A DNA stretch of 64,000 nt from Budvicia aquatica DSM 5075 = ATCC 35567 (GTDB lineage Bacteria > Pseudomonadota > Gammaproteobacteria > Enterobacterales > Enterobacteriaceae): positions 1-64,000 of the forward strand of contig NZ_ATYS01000029.1 of assembly GCF_000427805.1 (NCBI RefSeq), in the 5' to 3' direction. The translations under genes were made by a program, and so were the position numbers. Position 1 is the first letter of the stretch, and every line of letters begins with the position of its first letter. The notes under the pieces are model-generated. The model was given only the letters and a program-made list of their open reading frames with translations, was not told where the DNA came from and did no database searches. Of the stretch, positions 49,291-58,517 are shown in pieces.

Positions 49291-50389
49291 ATGTTTGAAA
49301 TTAATCCGCTAAAAAATCAAATTCAGGACCTGTCTGAACGGACATCGGTTCTGAGGGGGTATCTTTGACTATGATGCCAAGAAAGAACGTTTAGAAGAAG
49401 TCAATGCGGAGCTGGAACAGCCCGATGTCTGGAATGAGCCTGAGCGCGCTCAGGCCCTTGGTAAAGAACGTTCTTCCCTTGAAGCCATTGTAGAAACTAT
49501 CGATCAGATGGAACAAGGTTTAGATGATGTTACTGGTCTTCTGGAATTAGCCGTTGAAGAAGACGACGAAGATACTTTTAATGAAACTATCGAAGAACTA
49601 AACGGACTTGAGGCTAAGCTGTCTCAGCTTGAGTTCCGCCGTATGTTCTCCGGTGAATATGACAGCGCTAATTGTTATATCGATATCCAAGCCGGTTCCG
49701 GCGGAACCGAGGCTCAGGATTGGGCCAGCATGCTGGTTCGTATGTATTTACGCTGGGCCGAAGATAAAGGCTTTAAGACCGAGATGATTGAAGAGTCTGA
49801 TGGTGACGTAGCCGGTACTAAGTCTGCCACTATCAGGGTTATTGGTGAATATGCATACGGCTGGTTACGTACTGAAACTGGCGTTCATCGCCTGGTGCGT
49901 AAAAGTCCGTTTGATTCCGGTGGCCGTCGCCACACCTCTTTTAGTTCAGCGTTTATTTACCCAGAAGTCGATGATGATATTGATATTGATATCAATCCGG
50001 CGGATCTACGTATTGATGTTTATCGTGCTTCCGGTGCCGGTGGCCAGCACGTCAATAAAACTGAATCTGCGGTGCGTATAACCCATATGCCAACCAATAT
50101 TGTGGTTCAATGCCAGAACGATCGCTCACAGCATAAAAATAGAGATCAGGCTATGCGTCAGCTAAAAGCCAAGCTGTATGAGTATGAGATGCAAAAGAAA
50201 AATGCGGATAAACAGATGATGGAAGATAACAAATCTGACATCGGCTGGGGTAGCCAGATTCGCTCTTATGTACTGGATGACTCGCGAATTAAAGACTTAC
50301 GTACCGGTGTTGAAACTCGTAATACGCAGGCCGTATTAGATGGCGACCTGGATAGATTTATTGAAGCAAGCTTAAAAGCTGGGCTATAA
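49291..50389 (+). CDS. prfB: Peptide chain release factor 2 (programmed +1 frameshift)
   Basis: Codons 1-25 run from ATG 49291 to CTT at 49363-49365; an in-frame TGA follows at 49366-49368. A +1 slip at CTT-T continues in the frame GAC at 49367 to the stop at 50387-50389, giving 365 residues as in E. coli. The internal Shine-Dalgarno-like AGGGGG (49354-49359) stimulates the slip. The stop-codon-reading SPF tripeptide ([10 protein letters not shown]) and catalytic GGQ ([13 protein letters not shown]) are present. RF2 level autoregulates the shift. It lies 15 bp before lysS. Confidence 0.97.
49354..49368 (+). promoter_or_regulatory. prfB programmed frameshift site
   Basis: AGGGGG, then TAT, slippery CTT and TGA followed by C (49369). 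The arrangement is identical to the E. coli RF2 autoregulatory site. Confidence 0.96.
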
Positions 50390-50404
50390 AAGGATAGAAC
50401 AGAA

Positions 50405-51928
50405 ATGTCTGAGCAACCGAAAGAACACGATTTAGCTGAATCGGCCGCGGAATTAAATAATGAACTACAGTCCCGCCGTGAAAAATTAGCAGCGCTGCGT
50501 GAGCAGGGAAATCCGTTCCCGAATGATTTTCGCCGTGATATCACCGCTGACAAGTTACACAGCCTGTATGGTGATAAAGATAAAGAGCAGCTTGACGCTT
50601 TAGGTATTGAAGTGGCGATTGCCGGTAGAATGATGACCCGCCGTATTATGGGTAAAGCATCGTTTGCTACTCTGCAGGATGTCGGCGGCCGCATTCAGAT
50701 TTATGTTTCTCGTGATGATTTACCGGAAGGTATTTATAACGAACAGTTTAAGAAATGGGATCTTGGTGATGTAATTGCTGCCCGTGGCCGACTGTTCAGA
50801 ACTAAGACCGGAGAACTCTCGGTTCACTGTCATGAAGTACGTCTGTTAACCAAAGCATTACGTCCGCTGCCGGACAAATTCCACGGCTTAGCCGATCAGG
50901 AAACCCGCTATCGCCAGCGCTATTTGGATCTGATCACCAACGACGATTCTCGCCGGACATTTGTTATTCGCTCTAAAATCATGGCCGCCATCCGCAACTT
51001 TATGGTTCAACGTGACTTTATGGAAGTTGAAACGCCAATGATGCAGGTCATTCCCGGCGGCGCAACGGCTCGCCCGTTTGTGACTCATCATAATGCGCTG
51101 GATATTGATATGTATCTGCGTATTGCCCCGGAGCTTTATTTGAAGCGCTTGGTGGTCGGTGGTTTTGAACGGGTATTCGAGATTAACCGTAACTTCCGTA
51201 ATGAAGGGGTTTCTCCGCGCCACAATCCAGAATTTACCATGATTGAGCTTTATATGGCTTATGCCGATTATAAAGACCTGATTGCTCTGACTGAAGACTT
51301 GTTCCGCACATTGACTACCGATGTATTGGGTTCATCAACGGTTGAGTATGGCGATCAGACTTTTGATTTTGGTAAGCCTTTTACCAAAATGACGATGAAA
51401 GAAGCCATCTGTCACTATCGTCCGGAAACTAACGTTGCCGATCTGGATGATATGGAAAAAGCCAAAGCGATTGCTCAATCTATTGGTATTAAAATTGAGA
51501 AGAGCTGGGGCTTAGGCCGTATTCAATGTGAAATATTTGAAGAGACTGCTGAGAGTCATTTGATCCAGCCTACCTTTATTACTGAGTATCCGGCAGAAGT
51601 GTCCCCACTGGCGCGCCGTAATGATGACAATCCGTTTATTACCGATCGTTTTGAGTTCTTTATCGGCGGGCGTGAAATCGGTAACGGCTTCTCTGAGTTG
51701 AATGACGCAGAAGATCAGGCTGAGCGCTTTGCTGAGCAGGTCAATCAGAAGGATGCCGGTGATGATGAGGCGATGTTCTATGATGAGGACTATATCACCG
51801 CACTGGAACACGGTTTACCACCGACCGCTGGTTTAGGTATCGGTATTGACCGCATGGTGATGCTGTTTACTAACAGTCACACTATTCGTGATGTGATCCT
51901 GTTCCCGGCAATGCGCCCGGTTAAGTAA
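50405..51928 (+). CDS. lysS: Lysyl-tRNA synthetase, class II
   Basis: 507 residues. An N-terminal OB-fold anticodon-binding domain is followed by a class II catalytic core with motif 2 ([22 protein letters not shown]) and motif 3 ([13 protein letters not shown]). It charges tRNA-Lys. It is cotranscribed with prfB, as is typical. A bidirectional terminator follows. Confidence 0.97.
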   Translation: MSEQPKEHDLAESAAELNNELQSRREKLAALREQGNPFPNDFRRDITADKLHSLYGDKDKEQLDALGIEVAIAGRMMTRRIMGKASFATLQDVGGRIQIYVSRDDLPEGIYNEQFKKWDLGDVIAARGRLFRTKTGELSVHCHEVRLLTKALRPLPDKFHGLADQETRYRQRYLDLITNDDSRRTFVIRSKIMAAIRNFMVQRDFMEVETPMMQVIPGGATARPFVTHHNALDIDMYLRIAPELYLKRLVVGGFERVFEINRNFRNEGVSPRHNPEFTMIELYMAYADYKDLIALTEDLFRTLTTDVLGSSTVEYGDQTFDFGKPFTKMTMKEAICHYRPETNVADLDDMEKAKAIAQSIGIKIEKSWGLGRIQCEIFEETAESHLIQPTFITEYPAEVSPLARRNDDNPFITDRFEFFIGGREIGNGFSELNDAEDQAERFAEQVNQKDAGDDEAMFYDEDYITALEHGLPPTAGLGIGIDRMVMLFTNSHTIRDVILFPAMRPVK

Positions 51929-51941
51929 TCTTAATCAGTAG

Positions 51942-51979
51942 AAAAAAGGAGTCGTGATAAATATCGCGGCTCCTTTTTT
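51942..51979. terminator. Bidirectional terminator between lysS and focA
   Basis: AAAAAAGGAG-TCGTGATA pairs with TATCGCGG-CTCCTTTTTT (wobble pairs included). A and T runs on both flanks serve the convergent genes. Confidence 0.85.
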
Positions 51980-52039
51980 ATGAGGAATAAAAAACACGGT
52001 ATTTAGCCCTTTTTACTAGCAGCGGTACCTGAAAAATTT

Positions 52040-52978
52040 CTATGCAGCGCTGGACGTTGATTGATTTTCAGCAACCACTTCAGTATGCGTATTGGCGAGA
52101 ATTGCCGGTGATGGTGATGCTTTGTGTCCACTTTTGTTTTTTAGGTGCATAAACCAAAAAGGCAAACCTACCAGAAGCCCGCCAAGGATGTTACCGATAG
52201 TGACCGGCAGCAGGTTGTGGGCCACAAAGTTGCTAAAGGTCAGATCGGCAAAGTTATCCGGCGTCATATTAATTGCCAACCAGAACTCAGGTTCGGCAAA
52301 GTTTTTAATCATCAATCCCATTGGAATCATGTACATATTGGCGATGCTATGCTCAAAGCCGCTGGCCACAAACATGGCGATCGGCAGGATAAGTATAAAC
52401 ATTTTGTCCATCAGGCTTTTGCCTGCATAGTTCATCCAAACGGCCAGACATACCATCAGGTTAGCCATCAGACCCAAAAAAATAGCCTGAATAAAAGTAT
52501 GGTGGAGTTTATAATTGGCCGTATTCAGTACGTTCAGGCCCCACTGTCCGTTAGCGGCATCATGCTGTCCGGCTAACCATATGATGGCGACTAACAGCAG
52601 TGCGCCAATAAAATTACCGATATAAACGTTAAACCAGTTTGCTAACATTTGCCCTAAGGTAATTCTGCCGCTGGCCTTGGCTACGCAGGTCAAAATTGTT
52701 GAAGTAAATAAGTCTACGCCGCAGGCGACAACGAGCATCAGTCCCAGAGAGAAGCAGGCACCGCCTAAAAATTTAGCCCATCCATAGGGGGCATCGGCAG
52801 TGCCGGTAGTGGCTGTAATATAGAAGACAAAGGCAATGGATATAAACAGGCCGGCGAGTATTGATGAAACATAGGTTTGAGCTATAGGTTTGTTAGTTTT
52901 ATACACCCCTGCATCTTCAGCTATTTTGGCCATTTCAGGGGCTGAGAAGCAGCTAACACTATTCGAATTATTATCCAT
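52040..52978 (-). CDS. focA: Formate channel FocA
   Basis: 312 residues, six membrane helices, formate-nitrite transporter family. Near-identical segments to E. coli FocA include FISIAFVFYITATTGT, LVVACGVDLFTSTIL, NVYIGNFIGALL, CLAVWMNYAGKSLMDK and FVASGFEHSIANMYMIPMG, which carries the conserved gating histidine. The C-terminal tail is longer than in E. coli. It moves formate across the inner membrane in fermentation. The usual partner pflB is not next to it here; a terminator and lysS lie downstream. Confidence 0.92.
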   Translation of the reverse strand: MDNNSNSVSCFSAPEMAKIAEDAGVYKTNKPIAQTYVSSILAGLFISIAFVFYITATTGTADAPYGWAKFLGGACFSLGLMLVVACGVDLFTSTILTCVAKASGRITLGQMLANWFNVYIGNFIGALLLVAIIWLAGQHDAANGQWGLNVLNTANYKLHHTFIQAIFLGLMANLMVCLAVWMNYAGKSLMDKMFILILPIAMFVASGFEHSIANMYMIPMGLMIKNFAEPEFWLAINMTPDNFADLTFSNFVAHNLLPVTIGNILGGLLVGLPFWFMHLKNKSGHKASPSPAILANTHTEVVAENQSTSSAA

Positions 52979-53573
52979 AATGGTACTCTCTTAGTTATCG
53001 ATTATTACGTTGACTGCTGCCGACCTGAGTTCAGTGAGACAAATATAGGCTATACGGCAACGGGCATGTATAGGGTATTGACGAGTATTGTCGCCAGTGT
53101 CGAAAATCTATCAGAGCGTAGGTGGCTTAACGTCAGAAGCTGAAGCCTGCGGTTTTGATGATATTCAGCCTTTCTCCGTGGGTAAGAACACCATAACTAC
53201 CGTTAACTAAGCATATTTCATGCCAGAGATTTTTATAATTTTGATATTTTTAACTGACTGATAACTATTATTTTTTGATATTTAGTCCAAAGTGACTTAG
53301 TGTCGGTTTGTCATAAGTGACGATCATTGCTGACAAAATTATAAATGATTCTTATTTATATTTGTTGTGGTTAAATATATTGATAAGCGTTTTCATCTGT
53401 TATTTTAGGTTAAATAAGACTGGTTTTTAATATCGTGAAGGAATTAATTTTCAATGGTTGTAATAACCTATGTCTATGATAGGTTATTACTATCTGCAAT
53501 ATTATTTTAGGCTGCTATAATGAACGCAGTTAAAGAATAACGTTAATGTGAAATAAATATGAGGAAATGGACA
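52979..53573. other. focA-dps divergent intergenic region
   Basis: About 595 bp with no gene. It contains the focA promoter, a perfect inverted repeat at 53460-53490 and a -10-like TATAAT at 53516-53521 for dps. No clear FNR site was found by eye. Confidence 0.5.
53460..53490. promoter_or_regulatory. Perfect 11-bp inverted repeat upstream of dps
   Basis: GTAATAACCTA (53460-53470) and TAGGTTATTAC (53480-53490) with a 9-bp spacer, ending 25 bp before the TATAAT and thus about where an activator or repressor would sit. It does not resemble a terminator (AT-rich stem, no T run). The regulator is unknown. Confidence 0.55.
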
Positions 53574-54077
53574 ATGAGCACAATTAAATCATTAAAAACC
53601 AAAGATTCTAAATTAGCATTTACACGTAATGATGTAGATGAGAGCGTAAAACTTTCCTCCATTAAAGCATTAAACTATATGGTTGCTCAATTTGCCGATT
53701 TGGCTTTGATAACTAAACAAGCGCACTGGAATATGAAAGGTGCAAACTTTATCAGCGTGCACGAAATGATTGATGGTTTCCGTACCGCGCTGTTAGACCA
53801 TCAGGATACCTTTGCAGAACGCGTTGTTCAGTTTGGCGGTACCGCGATGGGTACATTACAAGCGGTAGCCGTTACCACAACGTTAAAAGCGTATCCAACC
53901 GATATCTATACGGTTAAAGACCATTTGGTTGCGTTGGCCGATCGTTATGCTGTGGTGGCAAACGAATTGCGTAAAGCCATTGTTGAGGCGCAAGATGAAG
54001 ACGTTGCTGATATGTTTACCGCAGCTTCCCGTGATTTAGATAAATTCCTATGGTTTATGGAAGCTCAATTAGCTTAA
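53574..54077 (+). CDS. dps: DNA-protection/ferritin-like protein Dps
   Basis: 167 residues, the E. coli length. A lysine-containing N-terminal tail precedes the four-helix ferritin fold. Intersubunit ferroxidase residues are in [12 protein letters not shown] and [17 protein letters not shown]. It forms a 12-subunit shell that oxidises Fe2+ with H2O2, stores iron and coats DNA in stationary phase. The ATG at 53574 has GAGGA at good spacing; the earlier ATG at 53559 is less likely. Confidence 0.96.
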   Translation: MSTIKSLKTKDSKLAFTRNDVDESVKLSSIKALNYMVAQFADLALITKQAHWNMKGANFISVHEMIDGFRTALLDHQDTFAERVVQFGGTAMGTLQAVAVTTTLKAYPTDIYTVKDHLVALADRYAVVANELRKAIVEAQDEDVADMFTAASRDLDKFLWFMEAQLA

Positions 54078-54100
54078 TATTTCTCTATCACTAAACAGAA

Positions 54101-54132
54101 AGCCCCTGGTATTTATACCAGGGGCTTTTTTA
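54101..54132 (+). terminator. Intrinsic terminator of dps
   Basis: A perfect 13-bp stem, AAGCCCCTGGTAT with ATACCAGGGGCTT, a TT loop, then a T run. Confidence 0.9.
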
Positions 54133-54228
54133 TTATGGCAACGACCTGAATGATCAGAAGGATATTTATTGATTTTAAGTTGAGCTCAATTAATATAAAA
54201 ACTTCATGGGTACTCTGTAGGTGAAATA

Positions 54229-54786
54229 ATGAAGCAGCTGTCTAAATATATTGAACTTTATCGTCCGCCGCACTTACATTTGCGTATTCAAGATGAGGCT
54301 GATGCTCCGGATATTTTTACCTTAGTTCAGTCAGAGCAGCAGCGTTTAAGTCAGACGCTTCCCTGGCCGATGTCAGTTCGACACCAGAATGATACTTTGA
54401 ATACCATTAAACAGAACCGCCAGCTATTCGCTCAGGGGACTTCAGCGGTTTATGTCATTCGCTGGGATGGTAAAATTGCAGGAATTGTAGGCTTTAATAC
54501 CATTGATGGTGATGAAGCGGTTATTGGCTATTGGATTGCTTCCGCCTTTGAGGGCAAAAGTGTTGCCTATAATGCCGTTTCTGCTCTGGTTGACTGGTAT
54601 GCAAAAGAAGGTGAGCTAAAAACCTTTATTATAAAATGTTCGGTAGAAAATCCCCGCAGCAACCGCCTTGCCCAACGATTAGGCTTTTATTTTCACCATC
54701 TGGAACCGCAGGGTGAGAAGATCGGCCAGCGTTTTTTAGACCAGAATATCTATTATTATTCACCGTCAGACAAATCAGCGGGGTAA
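54229..54786 (+). CDS. GNAT acetyltransferase, RimJ/RimL type
   Basis: 185 residues with the GNAT fold: LRIQDEADAPDIFTLV at the N-terminus, the central IVGFNTIDGDEAVIGYWIA strand pair, and the acetyl-CoA loop region FEGKSVAYNAVSALVDW, then VENPRSNRLAQRLGF. It closely resembles ribosomal-protein-serine acetyltransferase RimL, but the substrate is not proven. AGGTG precedes the ATG. It is followed in the same direction by a methyltransferase gene. Confidence 0.85.
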   Translation: MKQLSKYIELYRPPHLHLRIQDEADAPDIFTLVQSEQQRLSQTLPWPMSVRHQNDTLNTIKQNRQLFAQGTSAVYVIRWDGKIAGIVGFNTIDGDEAVIGYWIASAFEGKSVAYNAVSALVDWYAKEGELKTFIIKCSVENPRSNRLAQRLGFYFHHLEPQGEKIGQRFLDQNIYYYSPSDKSAG

Positions 54787-54862
54787 CATCCGTTTGGTTG
54801 TATGCCTGACTCCGGGTTCTTCACATACTATCCCGGCAGAATTTTTATCTTAGGGACTGCTA

Positions 54863-55591
54863 ATGACACAGAATATTTATGACGATCAGACTTTTTTTGA
54901 TGGTTATGCCCAGCTTAGTCGATCGGTCGACGGGCTAAACGGAGCACCTGAGTGGCCGGCTATCAAAAAGATGCTTCCTGACCTGAAAGGCTTGAGGGTG
55001 ATTGACTTAGGCTGTGGTTATGGTTGGTTTTGCCGTAGTGCCCGAGAGCAAGGAGCCGCTGAAGTTATGGGATTAGATCTGTCACAAAAGATGCTCAATA
55101 AAGCTAAATCCATGACTCATGATGAGGCGATAAGCTATAGGTTAGCCAATCTGGAGTCACTTGAACTTGCTGAAAATAGCTATGACTTAGCTTACAGCTC
55201 GCTGGCATTACACTATATCGTCAACTTACCACAACTGTTAAAAACGATTTATAACTCATTGGTTTCCGGAGGGTACTTGGTATTCTCAGCCGAGCACCCA
55301 ATTTTCACTGCGCCCAAACATCAGGGATGGATAGTTGATGCGCAGGGGCAAAAGTCATGGCCGGTAAACAACTATCAGGCTGAAGGTCAACGGATTACTC
55401 ATTGGCTAGCTGAGGGGGTAGTGAAGCAGCACCGCATGCTGGGTACATATATCAATTTGTTGATTGACCAAGGGTTCACTATTAGCCATCTTGAAGAGTG
55501 GGGGCCAACGCCTCAGCAGATAGTGGATACTCCGGCGTTGGACGAAGAAAAAGAACGGCCGATGATATTTTTACTTTCTGCCAGAAAGTAA
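54863..55591 (+). CDS. Class I SAM-dependent methyltransferase
   Basis: 242 residues with motif I VIDLGCGYGWFCRSA, motif II region MGLDLSQKMLNKA, and YDLAYSSLALHYI (motif IV). Similar proteins are annotated as small-molecule methyltransferases without known substrate. TAGGGA precedes the ATG. It lies 76 bp after the acetyltransferase, perhaps cotranscribed. Confidence 0.85.
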   Translation: MTQNIYDDQTFFDGYAQLSRSVDGLNGAPEWPAIKKMLPDLKGLRVIDLGCGYGWFCRSAREQGAAEVMGLDLSQKMLNKAKSMTHDEAISYRLANLESLELAENSYDLAYSSLALHYIVNLPQLLKTIYNSLVSGGYLVFSAEHPIFTAPKHQGWIVDAQGQKSWPVNNYQAEGQRITHWLAEGVVKQHRMLGTYINLLIDQGFTISHLEEWGPTPQQIVDTPALDEEKERPMIFLLSARK

Positions 55592-55748
55592 CTAACAGCC
55601 GGGAATATATTTGTTAACTGAATGATGCGGATATCAGTTCGGACGTCTCTAATTAATGCATGAAACTAGTACATTAGAATATTGTGACATTTTATTCTGT
55701 AAATAAGTAAAATTATGGTTGACGAGCTCCACGAATTTAACGTATTTT

Positions 55749-55921
55749 TGCAGTCTGCAAAGAGGAGTAACTTCGTTGTCGGCTAATCGTCAGTACGATG
55801 CACGCATATGCATCCGGTTACCGAGCAACCTTGGGTTGTAAGTGAGATCTTGCCGGAAGGCGAGGTGCGCTTATAGCTAACTAAATTAGCGGTCGCGTCT
55901 TCCGACGTTGGCCGTTTTTTT
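55749..55921 (+). promoter_or_regulatory. yybP-ykoY-type manganese riboswitch / PRE leader of alx
   Basis: The leader contains GCAAAGAGGAGTAACTTCG near its 5' side and GCCGGAAGGCGAGGTGCGC (about 55851-55870), the two conserved parts of the yybP-ykoY aptamer. It ends in an intrinsic terminator (55890-55921) and directly precedes alx. In E. coli the same element (SraF/PRE) controls alx in response to alkaline pH and Mn2+. The 5' boundary is approximate. Confidence 0.88.
55890..55921 (+). terminator. Riboswitch expression-platform terminator
   Basis: CGGTCGCGTC, a TTCC loop, GACGTTGGCCG (one bulged T), then seven T. The upstream GCTAACTAAATTAGC segment could compete for pairing. Confidence 0.75.
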
Positions 55922-56025
55922 ATGTCTGAAGATTAGGTTTTTGACTGGCTGAACTATGATTTGTGAAGGGTATGTCACCTTTTACTGAGGTAGCGAAGGC
56001 AGCAAAAATTGAAGGAGACTCCTGA

Positions 56026-56994
56026 ATGAATTCTATTGGTAATCCCCTGCTGTGGGGCAGCTTTACCGTTATCGTTGTTATTATGCTACTTATCGATCTG
56101 CTAGGTCAGGGAAAGAAACAGGGTGGCGCAATGTCATTTCGCCAGGCAGCCGTCTGGTCAATCGTCTGGGTAAGTTTATCTCTACTGTTTAACTTCGGTT
56201 TATGGTGGTACCTGAAAGGGACCGCCGGACAACAGGTGGCTGACACTCAGGCCCTGGCCTTTTTAACCGGTTACTTAATTGAGAAAGCGCTGGCCGTCGA
56301 TAACGTTTTTGTCTGGTTGATGCTGTTTAGTTATTTTGCCGTGCCGGTTGCCCTACAACGCAGAGTATTAGTTTATGGCGTATTAGGTGCGATCGTTCTG
56401 CGGGCCATTATGATTTTTGGCGGTAGCTGGCTGATAACTGAGTTTGAATGGTTACTTTATGTATTCGGCGCATTTTTGCTGTTTACCGGTATTAAAATGG
56501 CATTTGCCAACGATGATGGTGGTGATATTGGCGAAAAACCATTAATTAAGTGGATTCGTGGTCACATTAGAATGACAGACCGTATTGACGGAGAGCGTTT
56601 CTTTGTTCGTCAGAATGGCCTTCTGTATGCCACTCCACTGTTTTTAGTATTGATTCTGGTTGAAATCAGTGACGTTATTTTTGCCGTTGATAGTATTCCG
56701 GCTATCTTTGCTGTGACCACCGATCCTTTTATCGTTCTGACATCTAATCTGTTTGCCATCTTAGGGCTTAGGGCGATGTACTTTTTATTGGTAAACGTTG
56801 CTGAACGTTTCTCAATGCTTAAGTATGGTTTAGCCGTCATTTTAGTGTTTATTGGTATAAAAATGCTGATTGTTGATTTTTACCATATCCCGGTAGCTTA
56901 CTCTTTGGGTACCGTGGGGAGTATTTTAGCCATCACCTTAGGGATTAACGTTTGGGTTAATCGTCAGGCAGATAAAAAGGCAGGTAAGCTATAA
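56026..56994 (+). CDS. alx: TerC-family membrane protein Alx (manganese export)
   Basis: 322 residues (E. coli Alx 321), about nine membrane helices. Conserved acidic membrane motifs are [19 protein letters not shown] and [20 protein letters not shown]. coli Alx contributes to Mn2+ export and is induced at alkaline pH. AAGGAGA precedes the ATG. The 5' leader is a Mn riboswitch. Confidence 0.95.
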   Translation: MNSIGNPLLWGSFTVIVVIMLLIDLLGQGKKQGGAMSFRQAAVWSIVWVSLSLLFNFGLWWYLKGTAGQQVADTQALAFLTGYLIEKALAVDNVFVWLMLFSYFAVPVALQRRVLVYGVLGAIVLRAIMIFGGSWLITEFEWLLYVFGAFLLFTGIKMAFANDDGGDIGEKPLIKWIRGHIRMTDRIDGERFFVRQNGLLYATPLFLVLILVEISDVIFAVDSIPAIFAVTTDPFIVLTSNLFAILGLRAMYFLLVNVAERFSMLKYGLAVILVFIGIKMLIVDFYHIPVAYSLGTVGSILAITLGINVWVNRQADKKAGKL

Positions 56995-57064
56995 CGCAAT
57001 GTTAGGAAAGATATCAACGGTGATGTTATTTAACCCAGATAACTAGCCGGCGTTGTCGCCATAC

Positions 57065-57099
57065 AAAAAGCCACTGTGTTTTTAATACAGTGGCTTTTT
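57065..57099. terminator. Bidirectional terminator between alx and yecF
   Basis: AAAAAGCCACTGT (57065-57077) with ACAGTGGCTTTTT (57087-57099) forms a perfect 13-bp stem with A and T runs on both sides. Confidence 0.9.
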
Positions 57100-57122
57100 A
57101 CTGTCATTGGTATCAACGCAGA

Positions 57123-57347
57123 TTACTGGCGATAGGCCTGACGGATTTGTTGGATAGTATTGGTAAATGCTTCAGCTTCAGCCTGATTTTCGTGTTCAGA
57201 AATCAGCTTCTCCATTCTTAGGATAACTTTACCAGAATCGGCCTGGCCCATAGCTTTAAGCATTAGGGTCATAATGGCTTTCAGGCAGGTGATCTCTTTA
57301 GCCATTTCTTCCTGCGTAGAGGCTGTCGGGAAATCGATGTTGTTCAT
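57123..57347 (-). CDS. yecF: DUF2594 family protein YecF
   Basis: 74 residues, exactly the E. coli YecF length, with CLKAIMTLMLKAMGQADSGKV and the closing IQQIRQAYRQ. It is a small helical cytoplasmic protein of unknown function. Confidence 0.92.
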   Translation of the reverse strand: MNNIDFPTASTQEEMAKEITCLKAIMTLMLKAMGQADSGKVILRMEKLISEHENQAEAEAFTNTIQQIRQAYRQ

Positions 57348-57532
57348 AGTGTGTCCTGTCGATATCGATGCTTTTCATCTTTCAAGTCACCAATCAGTGA
57401 GCTTGTCGTCTTCCTGCACCTCGAGTGATTTTAAGTATGTCGGATTAAATTCGCTAAGTATGTTAGCAAAGTATTTATCAATAAGAGAGCATCTCTTAGT
57501 TTAAAAATGTTGAAAACAGCCTATATTATAGA

Positions 57533-57551
57533 GATAATAATTCTCATTACT
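57533..57551 (+). promoter_or_regulatory. Fur box upstream of the cysteine-cluster protein
   Basis: GATAATAATTCTCATTACT agrees with the 19-bp Fur consensus GATAATGATAATCATTATC at 14 positions by hand count. It lies 21 bp before the ATG at 57572 and overlaps the promoter region (TATTATAG). Confidence 0.75.
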
Positions 57552-57571
57552 GTTTGTGAGCGCACCATTTT

Positions 57572-58027
57572 ATGTCATCAGCCCTTAAGGCATTAAAGAA
57601 ACTGCGTAAGAAAGCGGCTAAGCACGCAAGTAAGGATAAAACCGGCGATCGTGCTTTACAGCAACTTTCTCGACCTGTGGCTTTACCTGTTAATCACGCT
57701 CGATCTGCCAAGCCAACGGCAGATGATTCCGCATGGCGTGAATTATCTCAGGAGGTTGTCGGTTCAATGTTGGGCGAAGTATCTAAACCGTTACGCCCTT
57801 TGCTTGACTGGTTTAATCATACCGGTGGCGTGGGGTTAGTGCTGGATAGTTTGCAGACAAAACGCAGCAGCGCCGGGCAGCAGCCGTTTTCAAACAATAT
57901 GCGTATATCAACCAAGAACATTTCAACTCCGGCTATATTGCGTTTGCCGCTTAAGTCCCCGCCTTGTAAACGTTGCCCAGCTAAGATGGGCGGTGTTTGT
58001 CAGTGTGCAGCTAAACGCTTTGGCTAA
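57572..58027 (+). CDS. Orphan Fur-controlled protein with C-terminal cysteine cluster
   Basis: 151 residues, not recognised as a named family. A lysine-rich helical N-terminus (ALKALKKLRKKAAKHASKDK) is followed by a middle segment with a conserved-looking SAWRELSQEVVGSMLGEVSKPLRPLLDW helix. The C-terminal end has Cys132-x2-Cys135-x7-Cys143-x-Cys145 (PPCKRCPAKMGGVCQC). Four close cysteines suggest a bound metal or Fe-S cluster. No signal peptide. The Fur box upstream points to an iron-starvation role; the nearby ferrosome-like cluster fits that theme. Confidence 0.7.
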   Translation: MSSALKALKKLRKKAAKHASKDKTGDRALQQLSRPVALPVNHARSAKPTADDSAWRELSQEVVGSMLGEVSKPLRPLLDWFNHTGGVGLVLDSLQTKRSSAGQQPFSNNMRISTKNISTPAILRLPLKSPPCKRCPAKMGGVCQCAAKRFG

Positions 58028-58330
58028 CGCGTATTGATATGGCCTCTACTGTAAAAACTCCGATATACCAAGGGTGCTAACCCGGTCTCTTCTTTAAATA
58101 TCCTGCAAAAATAGCCAATATCCTCAAAATCGCTTTATTGAGCAATTTGTTGAATAGTCAGTTTTTCTTCCAATATCAATGAGTGGCACGTTAAATGCGC
58201 TGTGCATGAATTGATTGCAGCGGTTAACGCAGGTAAGACCATGAGATTTGAGTAAGGGGGCGTTATTTTGAGAAGATTTCAACAGCAGATATTGGGGATT
58301 TAAATGCTCAATAATCAATACACTGGCGGG
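58024..58330 (-). pseudogene. AraC-family regulator remnant
   Basis: On the minus strand the end of an AraC/XylS DNA-binding domain is readable. LTIQQIAQ is followed by an in-frame stop, then DFEDIGYFCRIFKEETGLAP and VYRSFY to a TAG at 58024. Upstream, in a shifted frame, NQFMHSA matches the first helix-turn-helix. At least one stop and one frameshift destroy it, and the rest of the gene is missing; the ERIC element at 58339 lies where the upstream part would begin. Confidence 0.7.
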
Positions 58331-58338
58331 AATATATC

Positions 58339-58465
58339 TATACTCGTCATACTTCAAGCTGCATCTTTGTTGGCTGCGCTCACTCACCCGAACCACTTAC
58401 CTGAGTCAGCTCATCGGGGCTTGCTCTCTTGCCGACGCGATGCCACTCGAATTATTTTGGCTATA
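58339..58465. repeat. ERIC element (copy 3)
   Basis: 127 bp from TATACTCGTCATACTTCAAG to AATTATTTTGGCTATA, sharing arms and the core CACTTACCTGAGTCAGCTC with the copies at 30509 and 40462. Confidence 0.87.
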
Positions 58466-58517
58466 AAGAACAGCCCTGTTGATTACCGCGTATCAATCAA
58501 CAGGGCTTAAATGATTA

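Noticed and set aside
58124-58396. Possible 90-residue gene (minus)
   Set aside because: It combines part of the AraC relic in a shifted frame with ERIC sequence.
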